From Planctomycetota bacterium (GTDB lineage Bacteria > Planctomycetota > Planctomycetia > Pirellulales > Pirellulaceae), in NCBI GenBank assembly GCA_014584305.1, contig JACTND010000063.1:1-49438 (forward strand): a DNA stretch of 49,438 nt. Reading direction: 5' to 3'. Position 1 is the stretch's first letter. Each line of letters opens with the position of its first letter. Position numbers and translations under genes: made by a program. The notes beneath the pieces were generated by a model. It made no database searches and was not told the DNA's origin. It was given only the letters and a program-made list of their open reading frames with translations. Positions 1 through 7,814 of this stretch are shown here, piece by piece.

Positions 1-958
1 TCTTCATCGCCTCCGGCACGGCACGCGACGTTGTCGCGACGCCTCGGTGCAATGGAATCTGGGCGCTGGCCGCGGCGGCAAGCCGCTCTTCCGTTTCACC
101 GCGCAACACATAATCGACCAATCGCCGCGCGGCATCCGGATGGGGACCCCCATTGATAATGGCCACTGTGTTGGGAATTAACAAGGTCCCAGATGCTTCG
201 GGGCCTTGGTCGGGGAAAATCATAACCACCGGTCTCCCTTGTTCGATTTCGATGATCGCGTCGTCCGTATCTGTCAGCCCCCACGCGTATTGCCCACGCC
301 CGACGTTAACGGCCACTCGCTTGTTCCCCCCTTCAATGACAGCGTTTTGGTGAACCTGTCGAAAAAACTCTTGGGCGCGGTCCTCGCCCCACAGGCTGAA
401 AAGTACGGCCGCATGGCTAGCCGTGGTTCCGAACAGCGGTTTCGCAATGCCACAACGTCCCTTCCATCGCAGATCGGCCAACTCTTCCACGGAATTCGGC
501 CAGGTGCTGGAGTCTGGTAAAATCTCGGTATTGACGATCAAAACGCGAGCCCGCGCGGCGAACCCATGCCAATAACCCTCGGGCGATACAAACTGGCTCG
601 GATAGTTGTCAGCCAAGGGGCTGCGATATTGGGCCAACAGTCCCATCCGTTCTAAGCGCAGCGTATGCAGAATCTCGTTATTCCAAAAGATGTCCCCTTT
701 GGGCCGACGCGCGGCCTGCACGATCTCGGTCACCAAACCCACTGTCTTGTTAGATTCCTGGTCGTATTTGGCTAATACTTGAATGCCGGTTTCTTGCTCA
801 AACTCGCGTAGAATGGGCGCAGAAAATTCCTTGTCTAAGGCTGCGAAAACGATAATCTCCTCGTTCCCGTTGCCGTAACAACCACACACCAGTGCCACCA
901 GATACATCAGGAGAGCAAGAAACAGTGCGCCTCGTGGACCGCGGCAATTCAGACTCAT
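1..958 (-). CDS. Extracellular solute-binding lipoprotein (iron/spermidine-type ABC transporter), partial
   Basis: The reading frame starts at ATG 958 and is still open at base 1, giving 319 codons and no stop inside the window. The N-terminus has a hydrophobic stretch ending in a possible lipobox (LVCGC, Cys about 27), so it is probably a lipoprotein. The body matches the family 1 solute-binding fold of Fe3+/spermidine ABC transporters: an early strand IIVFAALDKEFSAPIL, EFEQETGIQVLAKYD, GDIFWNNEI, VLIVNTEIL, and the late GTLLIPNTVAIINGGPHPDAA typical of FbpA-like proteins. The expected role is binding a metal or polyamine ligand outside the inner membrane and passing it to a permease. No permease or ATPase is visible; they may lie beyond the left edge. 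The ligand cannot be read from the sequence. Confidence 0.85.
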   Translation of the reverse strand, partial: MSLNCRGPRGALFLALLMYLVALVCGCYGNGNEEIIVFAALDKEFSAPILREFEQETGIQVLAKYDQESNKTVGLVTEIVQAARRPKGDIFWNNEILHTLRLERMGLLAQYRSPLADNYPSQFVSPEGYWHGFAARARVLIVNTEILPDSSTWPNSVEELADLRWKGRCGIAKPLFGTTASHAAVLFSLWGEDRAQEFFRQVHQNAVIEGGNKRVAVNVGRGQYAWGLTDTDDAIIEIEQGRPVVMIFPDQGPEASGTLLIPNTVAIINGGPHPDAARRLVDYVLRGETEERLAAAASAQIPLHRGVATTSRAVPEAMK

Positions 959-1025
959 TATTGCACTTAACCGTTCGCCCAAGATGTCGATTCACCGTCG
1001 CCGCAAATCGTGACGTCTCAAAAAC

Positions 1026-1427
1026 TCAGAACCAGCGTCGCGGGTGCATCCATTCAAAGCGAAACCAGCGCAGACTAGTGCAACAGCGGCAGCGAAATGG
1101 CCCCAGGAACCACAACAGCCCAAACGACATGCCGACCAAATAGGAATAATACCAATTGTTGGAAAAAGCCGTCGCATGCCTTTCCAAACGATGGCAACGG
1201 AAACAGTACATGCGGCTGTCCCAGTTTGCGCCGCGCACTTGTTTCATTTCGACATCGTCATCGGCTTCATGGCTGTCGAGTGGTTCGCTCATTTCGTCGT
1301 CGTTGTTGACGGCGGTGGGAAATTCACCGAGGCCGGGAAATACGAGAGCATCGCCGGCAGTTTCGGCTTCCGGTGGAAGTACGCCGCCCGCGAGTTCTGC
1401 AGGCTGGTCGGATTGCGCATGGGTCAT
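1026..1427 (-). CDS. Small membrane protein with Cys pairs (planctomycete-type hypothetical)
   Basis: A 133-residue protein of unknown function. The first 65 residues are acidic and low-complexity. Then comes CFRCHRLERHA, a CxxC knuckle that looks metal-binding, then a hydrophobic segment (NWYYSYLVGMSFGLLWFLGP) that could span the membrane once, and a short basic/aromatic tail with FRCRCC followed by Arg- and Trp-rich residues. Order and composition resemble small planctomycete membrane proteins ending in a PFRCRCC-type tail; that comparison is from memory. It lies 67 nt upstream of the solute-binding gene on the same strand, so the two may be co-transcribed. No Shine-Dalgarno sequence is evident at the ATG. 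The function is not known. Confidence 0.65.
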   Translation of the reverse strand: MTHAQSDQPAELAGGVLPPEAETAGDALVFPGLGEFPTAVNNDDEMSEPLDSHEADDDVEMKQVRGANWDSRMYCFRCHRLERHATAFSNNWYYSYLVGMSFGLLWFLGPFRCRCCTSLRWFRFEWMHPRRWF

Positions 1428-1895
1428 GGTTTCTAGCGATTAGGCCCAGCAGCTCATCCCTGCCAAGCCGACTCTTGTTTCCAAGCACTCCCGAAACCCT
1501 ACACCCATTAAAGTATAGCCCTCCCCCATCAGATGTCCACGTGCCGCGCCGATGTTTCGTCGATCTCCCAGTTTTTTGCGATCGCGACAACCATTTATCG
1601 TGGGCCGAAAACCGCTTTTTTCGCGAGTCGGTGTTAGAATCCGGTGATCTGACCACGTGAATCGCGTGGATCAAGCGCGGCTCGCACTGATCATGTCACG
1701 CCGAGCGAGGCGGTGCCAACGGCTCGATGTGCGGCGCAATGGCGTTAGCCGCGTTAAAATTAGCGAGCGCACTTGCCGATTCTCGCACCTGCAATTTTCC
1801 GTAGTCCGATATTGACGGTTCATGCGAACAATGATTATGACCCGATCGTCGGTTAGGATCGACGACAGGAGAATTCTCTACAGTAGCGCATTGAT
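1428..1895. other. Intergenic region between divergent genes
   Basis: This 468-bp region separates a leftward and a rightward gene, so both promoters should lie here. A TAGAAT hexamer at about 1634-1639 could be a -10 box, but there is no convincing -35. An AGGAG-like run at about 1869 is too far from the ATG at 1896 to be its ribosome binding site. I see no RNA gene or repeat. Confidence 0.4.
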
Positions 1896-2375
1896 ATGGA
1901 TGATAAGTACGAGTTGCTTTACTTGCGCGAGGCGATTCGCCTGGCCGAAGAAAAGATGTTGTCCGGTGCGGGGGGGCCCTTTGGCGCCGTCGTAGTTCGC
2001 GATCGGGCTATTGTCGGGAGGGGTTGGAATTGCGTTACATCGCGGAACGATCCCACCGCCCACGCCGAAGTGATGGCCATTCGGGACGCTTGTGCCAACC
2101 TGCACACCTTTTCGTTGGCCGGATGCCGGATGTTCAGCAGTTGCGAGCCGTGCCCGCTGTGTTTGGCCGCTATCTACTGGGCGCGGCTCGATGATTTGAC
2201 ATTCGCTGCCGCCAGCGAGGATGCCGCAGCGGCTGGATTCGACGATCAATTCATCTATGCTGAGCTTTCGAAACCGGCCAGCCAGCGCAGCATCGCGGTG
2301 CGTCAATTGCTGCGCGACGAAGCCCGCCGCGTATTCAGCCTCTGGTTGGAAAAGCCGGATCGCGTCGATTATTAA
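1896..2375 (+). CDS. guaD: Nucleoside/guanine deaminase (CDA superfamily)
   Basis: A 159-residue zinc-dependent deaminase. Zinc and proton-shuttle motifs are intact: HAE (His56, Glu58) and CEPCPLC (zinc Cys86 and Cys89). The flanking GGPFGAVVVRD, NDPTAHAEVMAIR, AIYWARLDDLTFAA and GFDDQFIYAELSKP follow the Bacillus GuaD-type guanine deaminase pattern more closely than the tRNA adenosine deaminase TadA, and the length is right for that family. The expected reaction is hydrolysis of guanine to xanthine plus ammonia in the cytosol (purine salvage or nitrogen release). The C-terminus ends in Asp-Tyr, and GuaD enzymes use a C-terminal segment near the active site. Cytosine or another base remains possible as substrate. 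It is a single gene with its own upstream region. Confidence 0.88.
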   Translation: MDDKYELLYLREAIRLAEEKMLSGAGGPFGAVVVRDRAIVGRGWNCVTSRNDPTAHAEVMAIRDACANLHTFSLAGCRMFSSCEPCPLCLAAIYWARLDDLTFAAASEDAAAAGFDDQFIYAELSKPASQRSIAVRQLLRDEARRVFSLWLEKPDRVDY

Positions 2376-2406
2376 CGCTTGTAGCTTTTCCCAAGAAGGC
2401 AGGAAC

Positions 2407-2492
2407 GGGACACCCAACATTTCCAGGTTGATCGCGCAATCTCGGACAGAACCTAGGTCCCAAGGCTCGGTCCCCAAAAAATGGGTGTCCCC
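2407..2492. repeat. Imperfect inverted repeat, GGGACACCCA ... TGGGTGTCCC
   Basis: The arms are at 2407-2416 and 2482-2491, exact over 10 bp and separated by 65 bp. The right arm is preceded by an A-run and followed by CTTTT. The same right-arm core, AAAxTGGGTGTCCCCTT, recurs at 40165-40183 beside a similar left arm. The element lies in the gap between guaD and surE and looks like a REP/MITE-type remnant rather than a terminator, because the loop is long. Confidence 0.5.
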
Positions 2493-2508
2493 TTTTGCAT
2501 CGCCGCGA

Positions 2509-3192
2509 TTACAGCAAGGTCATGGTGATGGCACCCGCAAAACAGTGGGCGACGTCGCTGCCAACGGTTGCACGGCGCGAGGCGTAGCGGCCTTGATAGG
2601 TGCTGGTGCTGGAGTCATGGATGTACTCGATCGGGAGTGGATGAGGGTCCAACGGGCATTCGATAATCGGCGGTTCGGGCTGTGCGGCATCGTCCGGATC
2701 GGGAAGGTTGACATTCCAAAACGTGCCCGGCCGCCGGGTTGAGAACCGTATGACTTCCCACACGCGGTGGACCATCGGCACGGACTGGTTCCAATCGAAT
2801 GGAGCGCGCCACGCGCGCTGGTACTGCGAAACGGCCCACGAGGGAATGCCAAGCAGGCCCGCTTCACGTGCCGCGGCCGCTGTCCCCGAACGATACACGT
2901 CGCACCCCAAGTTAGAACCCTCGTTGATCCCCGACCAGACCCAATCAACAGCCAGCTCCCAGCGGGCGACGGCGAGCCGAACGCAATCGGCAGGAGTGCC
3001 GTCGATGGCCCAAATTCGATCACCAACTGCGTGGACTTCGATCGGTCGATGGAGGGTCAATTGGTGGCCGCACCCCGACATCTTGCCCAATGGCGCCACA
3101 GTCCAGACGTCTGCCATTTCTCGGGCGATTCGACATAACGCTGCTAGCCCCGGGGCGTCCCAGCCATCGTCGTTGACTAACAAAATCCGCAC
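2509..3192 (-). CDS. surE: 5'/3'-nucleotidase SurE
   Basis: A 227-residue SurE phosphatase that removes phosphate from nucleoside monophosphates. The metal-site residues known from SurE are present: NDD at residues 7-9 (Asp8, Asp9), Ser39 in KMSGCGHQLTL, and Asn90 in SGINEGSNLG. The signature RSGTAAAAREAGLLGIPSWA is also present. Two positions deviate from the usual pattern: DGWDAPG where DGIxAPG is common, and KMSGCGH where QRSGxGH/S is common. Length is slightly short for the family but all core elements are present. It is convergent with guaD and divergent from the protease gene. Confidence 0.95.
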   Translation of the reverse strand: MRILLVNDDGWDAPGLAALCRIAREMADVWTVAPLGKMSGCGHQLTLHRPIEVHAVGDRIWAIDGTPADCVRLAVARWELAVDWVWSGINEGSNLGCDVYRSGTAAAAREAGLLGIPSWAVSQYQRAWRAPFDWNQSVPMVHRVWEVIRFSTRRPGTFWNVNLPDPDDAAQPEPPIIECPLDPHPLPIEYIHDSSTSTYQGRYASRRATVGSDVAHCFAGAITMTLL

Positions 3193-3395
3193 GTCGGTTC
3201 ACCTGCCCTGAACTGTTCGCATAGTTGTACCTCCCGGCACGTCAACTATAATGCCATCCGATCGACCAGACACGCAAGTATTGAACCTGAAATAGGGATC
3301 GATCCGCGCGTATGCGTCGAGGATGTGAAGCGATTGAGGATCCAATACCGTCGCCGTTATTCGCGCCGTCAAAGGATTACAAAAGGGGAACATAC

Positions 3396-6300
3396 ATGGG
3401 TCGCCGTACAAAACGAAGTGTGGGTCGAAAGTTCCGGCCGGTAGCGAAGCAGAAGGCGCTCGCCTACGAAAAACTGGAGCCGCGGCAATTGTTGGCCCTA
3501 TGGGGGCCTTTTCCCAACATCGCTTTGGAGCCCAAGGCCATCGTCAATCCCTATGCCCAAGACGCCGTGACGTACAAGGACATGGTGGACCGCGCCGCTT
3601 CTGTCAAGTATATGGCTGGTGAACTGGTGGTTGCCATCCAGACGCCAACCATGACGGCGCAGTCGGACTTGGCCAACATTGACTGGTTCAAGTTGACCGG
3701 CAACCGCAGCGTGCAAACCCTTTCGACGCTGCATACTTCGCCGCGCGGCGACGGTCAATCGGTATCGTTAGTCCATTTGCAGTTCGATTCCGGCAGCGAC
3801 CTATTTGCGGCCATGCGGCGACTGGACCATTTTTCGAGCGTGATGTGGAGCGCACCCAATTTCTATCTGGAAAAGGATCCGCGCGAGTTCACCCCGAACG
3901 ATCCACAGTATCCCCAGCAATATCACCACCCATTGATGAAAAACAACTTGGCCTGGGATTTCACATTGGGTAATCCGGCCATCATTGTGGCCGTGACCGA
4001 CGATGGCGTGCAACTAAATCACAGTGATCTGAACACCAACATTTGGGTCAATCCTGGTGAAATTCCCGGCGATGGGATCGACAACGACAACAACGGTTAC
4101 ATAGACGACGTGAACGGCTGGGATTTTGCCTCTGGAAACAACGACCCAAACCCCAATTCCTCGGGTGACTCGCACGGTACGCACGTTTCTGGAATTGCTG
4201 CGGGGCGGACGCACAACCTAACGGGTATTGCCGGCGTCGCCGGACATGCCACGATCATGCCGTTGCAATTTTATGGGGTGGGTCAGTGGACAGCGGCCAA
4301 GATCAACGCCACCTTCACCTATGCGGCGAATAACGGCGCGCGGATTGTCAATACTAGCTACAACATCGACGGTTGGGTGGGGGATCCGGTCTTTACCGCT
4401 GGAATGCAATACATGCACGATAACGGCGTATTGCACTTCAATTCGGCAGGAAACAACAACCAGTTGAATCCGCCACGGCAGGCCTTCGAGCAAACCTTGC
4501 TAGTGGCCAGCACCACGAGTTCGGACACGCGCAGCAGTTTCAGCAACTACGGCACTGGGGTTGATATCGCCGCGCCAGGTAGCGATATCCTTTCCACGGT
4601 GACAGGAAACGGCTACGCCGTGTTCTCTGGAACCAGCATGGCAACCCCCAATGCGGCCGGCGTAGCTGCCCTGATTTGGTCGAAGAACCCGAGCTGGACG
4701 CGCGATCAAGTGGCGGCCCAACTATTGGCCACCGCCGACAATATCGATTCACTCAATCCGGCTTTTGCCGGGTTGTTAGGTTCTGGTCGAGCCAACTCGT
4801 TTCGCGGTTTAACGGAAACATTGGCCGCGCCGCGCGTCAAATCCGTTACAGGAATTCCCGCGCACGGAGCATTTCTGGATGACACGACGATTGGGTTCTT
4901 TACCGTTGCCTATAACCAACTGATGAACTTGTCGTCCGTCAACAACGCCGCGAACACCGAATTGCGCGCGGCTGGTCCAGACGGCGTTTTTGGGACCGGC
5001 GACGATGTGGTTCACTCGCTCTCGACCACCACGATTTATCGCGTCGGCACCAATTCCATCCGCTACAACATTACCGACGGGCCGCTGAATTATGGCAAGT
5101 ATCGTTTGACATTGCGTTCCGGCGCCGGTGGATTGACTAATCCGTTCGGCACGCAATTGGATGGCGATGGCAACGGTGTCGGCGGCGACGATTACATCCA
5201 CGAGTTTACGATCGCTCCGCCTCCCGCGGGAACTGTCAAATTCCATCGCGCCTCCTACCGTGTGAATGATGTCGTGCAGATTACGGTCGGTGACTCGAAT
5301 GCAGTGCCTCCGATTCAGGTGCTGGTGACCAGCACCGGAGGCGATTCGGAAACCATTACGTTGTCTAACCAAGGTTTCGGCAAATTCGGCGGCACGATCA
5401 ACACCACTAGTGGCTCGGTTGTTCCCGGTGATGGTCAATTGCAAGTCGCCTTGGGTCAAACGTTGACCGTATTGTACGAAGACGTGGACGACGGCACCGG
5501 TACGCCCCATACGCGCACCGCAACGGCCGTGATTTCCAATGTAATTCAATACGACTCGACCGATACACCGAAACCGATCCCCGATGTGTCCACGATCACA
5601 TCCGTGATCACCATTAACGACCCGGGAATGGTAAACGATTTGGATGTACGGCTGAACATCCTGCACACCTATTGCGCTGATTTGGACGTCTTCTTGATTG
5701 CCCCCGATGGAACGCGGGTCTTGCTGTTCAACGATGTTGGCGGAGGAGGAGACAATTTCATCAATACCTATTTGGATGACGAAGCGGCTGACCCGATTCA
5801 AGCTGGATCGCCGCCGTTTACAGGATCCTTCCGGCCGATGGGTAACTTGGGGTTGCTCGACAACAAATCGATTACGGGAAATTGGACGTTGGAGATCACG
5901 GACGATGCCGCGGCGGATGTCGGCACGTTGCAAAATTGGTCGCTGTTCATCGACGTGCATCCCGTGGAATTGGGAGTGCTGACACTCAACAAGGCGACAT
6001 ACAACTTGAACGATACGATCGTGGTTCAGGTGGTGGACACCAATTCCGTGGAACCGGTGAGCGTGACGTTGACGAGCACCAGCGGCGACTCGGAAACGTT
6101 GGTCCTTTCGCCGGTGGGATTGAGCACGTACACCGGATCGTTGCTGACCAGCCCGGGAGGGATCACTCCGGGGGATGGCATGTTGCAGGTACGCATCGGC
6201 GACACAATTACTGCGCGCTACGAAGATCCTGACGACGGCACTGGCAACTCGGCCACGGTAACAAAAACAGCGCACGTTTCGAACGTGATCGAGTACATCT

Positions 6301-7793
6301 CGGTTGATGTGCCCAAGAATATTCCTGACAACACGACGATTACTTCGGTGATCGTCATCAATGATCCGGGGACGGTGCGCGATATGGACGTCAAACTCCA
6401 TATTAACCATACCTGGTGCGCGGACCTGGATGTCTTCTTGATCGCTCCCAACGGGACGAGAGTATTGTTGTTCAATGATGTGGGCGGCAATGGCGACAAC
6501 TTCCACAATACGATCTTGGACGATGAGGCGACCGTATCGATCACATCCGGTGCCGCACCATTTACCGGTCGGTTCCGTCCGATGGGTTCGTTGGCCGTGT
6601 TGGATGGTATGAATATTGCCGGTACATGGACGCTGGAAATCACTGACGACGCCACTGCGGACACGGGGACGTTGAATGCTTGGTCCTTGTTCATTGACGT
6701 CGATCCGGGTGTTGTTGAGCCCGACATTATTGTCGTTGGTCCCGCGGCGCCGATGGTCGAGGGGAACGTTGGCTCGCAATCGGCTTGGTTCGAAATCCGA
6801 TTGTCGATTCCCAGTACCCAAGTCGTGACGGTGAATTACAGCACGACTGTAGCCGGCTATTCACAGCCGGCCTTCCCAGGACGTGATTTTACCCCGGTGG
6901 CAGGCGTGGCCACGTTCCAACCTGGCCAAACATCCAAGATGGTTGAAGTTCTGGTGTTTGGCGACCAGTTGATCGAAAGTGACGAACAATTTGGTTTGAC
7001 GTTGACCAATGCTGTCGGAGGCGTCATCGCCGGTGGCACGGCCACCGCGACGATCGTGGATAACGACATGTATGCCTGGCCGCAATCGATCGATTTCGGG
7101 ACGGAAACCTCCGCCATTGTCGCCGGAATGGCAGGTGTGGGTGATGTCGTTTATACGCCCGCCAAAACGTTGGGTTGGCTGCCGGGCGCGACGGGCTTGC
7201 AGATGGTCGCGCGGAATGGCGGCTCGCGATTTACGAGCGACTTGGCGTTGGTGCAGGACGGCACCTTCGTCCTGGATCGACCGGTTTCACGGTTCTATGT
7301 GCGGGTAACCTATGGCGATTGGACGACGGCTCACGATCAGATGCAGTTGACGATCGAAGGGGTAGCGCAATCGCCGATTTCGACAGCGGCTGGCCAGTTT
7401 GTCGTGCAGACCTACCTTACGTCGGTCCTCGACGGGCAGCTCACCATGCGTTTCCGCGATTTGGGGGGGAGCGATCCGCAGGTGGCGATCGCGGGTATCG
7501 AGTTCATTTTGCCGACGCCGCCGGGCCGAGAAGCATTGATGGCTCCTGTCCATGGCGGCAGTTTGCGTGATGGTGCGCTCGAGCCCGCTAGTGATTTGGC
7601 CGACGATTCCGTTCCGGCCGGCAACTGGAACTTCGATACACCAGCCAACGACAATGTTCGGCCGAATTCGGGTGGATTCCAGCGGCGTGGCTTTAGTATT
7701 CGCCCGGCCCGCCCGGCCGTGGGGCCCATGAACGAGTCTCTTGAATGGGAACGGCTAACAGCGATAGAAAACGCGTGGAGTGCACTCAACTAG
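3396..7793 (+). CDS. Exported S8 (subtilisin-like) protease with two P-domains and a Calx-beta domain, LEPR-XLL signature
   Basis: A secreted serine endopeptidase of 1465 residues. The start at 3396 is preferred over the longer frame from 3312 because AAAAGGGGA sits about 9 nt upstream and the protein then begins with the basic MGRRTKRS leader. The leader is followed by YEKLEPRQLLALWG, the LEPR-XLL planctomycete N-terminal signature. The catalytic triad is visible: Asp near 202 (VTDDGVQLNHSD), His near 260 (SHGTHVSGIAAG), Ser near 414 (GTSMATPNAAG). After the protease domain comes a tandem unit of beta-sandwich plus proprotein-convertase P-domain, twice (about 610-857 and 861-1103). Each P-domain has ADLDVFLIAP and WTLEITDDA. 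A Calx-beta domain follows (about 1107-1225, ending ATIVDND) and then a C-terminal beta region. It probably acts outside the cell or in the periplasm on proteins; the substrate is unknown. Confidence 0.93.
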   Translation: MGRRTKRSVGRKFRPVAKQKALAYEKLEPRQLLALWGPFPNIALEPKAIVNPYAQDAVTYKDMVDRAASVKYMAGELVVAIQTPTMTAQSDLANIDWFKLTGNRSVQTLSTLHTSPRGDGQSVSLVHLQFDSGSDLFAAMRRLDHFSSVMWSAPNFYLEKDPREFTPNDPQYPQQYHHPLMKNNLAWDFTLGNPAIIVAVTDDGVQLNHSDLNTNIWVNPGEIPGDGIDNDNNGYIDDVNGWDFASGNNDPNPNSSGDSHGTHVSGIAAGRTHNLTGIAGVAGHATIMPLQFYGVGQWTAAKINATFTYAANNGARIVNTSYNIDGWVGDPVFTAGMQYMHDNGVLHFNSAGNNNQLNPPRQAFEQTLLVASTTSSDTRSSFSNYGTGVDIAAPGSDILSTVTGNGYAVFSGTSMATPNAAGVAALIWSKNPSWTRDQVAAQLLATADNIDSLNPAFAGLLGSGRANSFRGLTETLAAPRVKSVTGIPAHGAFLDDTTIGFFTVAYNQLMNLSSVNNAANTELRAAGPDGVFGTGDDVVHSLSTTTIYRVGTNSIRYNITDGPLNYGKYRLTLRSGAGGLTNPFGTQLDGDGNGVGGDDYIHEFTIAPPPAGTVKFHRASYRVNDVVQITVGDSNAVPPIQVLVTSTGGDSETITLSNQGFGKFGGTINTTSGSVVPGDGQLQVALGQTLTVLYEDVDDGTGTPHTRTATAVISNVIQYDSTDTPKPIPDVSTITSVITINDPGMVNDLDVRLNILHTYCADLDVFLIAPDGTRVLLFNDVGGGGDNFINTYLDDEAADPIQAGSPPFTGSFRPMGNLGLLDNKSITGNWTLEITDDAAADVGTLQNWSLFIDVHPVELGVLTLNKATYNLNDTIVVQVVDTNSVEPVSVTLTSTSGDSETLVLSPVGLSTYTGSLLTSPGGITPGDGMLQVRIGDTITARYEDPDDGTGNSATVTKTAHVSNVIEYISVDVPKNIPDNTTITSVIVINDPGTVRDMDVKLHINHTWCADLDVFLIAPNGTRVLLFNDVGGNGDNFHNTILDDEATVSITSGAAPFTGRFRPMGSLAVLDGMNIAGTWTLEITDDATADTGTLNAWSLFIDVDPGVVEPDIIVVGPAAPMVEGNVGSQSAWFEIRLSIPSTQVVTVNYSTTVAGYSQPAFPGRDFTPVAGVATFQPGQTSKMVEVLVFGDQLIESDEQFGLTLTNAVGGVIAGGTATATIVDNDMYAWPQSIDFGTETSAIVAGMAGVGDVVYTPAKTLGWLPGATGLQMVARNGGSRFTSDLALVQDGTFVLDRPVSRFYVRVTYGDWTTAHDQMQLTIEGVAQSPISTAAGQFVVQTYLTSVLDGQLTMRFRDLGGSDPQVAIAGIEFILPTPPGREALMAPVHGGSLRDGALEPASDLADDSVPAGNWNFDTPANDNVRPNSGGFQRRGFSIRPARPAVGPMNESLEWERLTAIENAWSALN

Positions 7794-7814
7794 GCGCTGC
7801 GCGTTAGGCGGAGA

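Noticed and set aside
4809..6821. 670-codon open frame on the minus strand opposite the protease
   Set aside because: It is antisense to well-supported coding sequence, lacks recognisable domains and is Arg/His/Val-rich as expected of a codon shadow.
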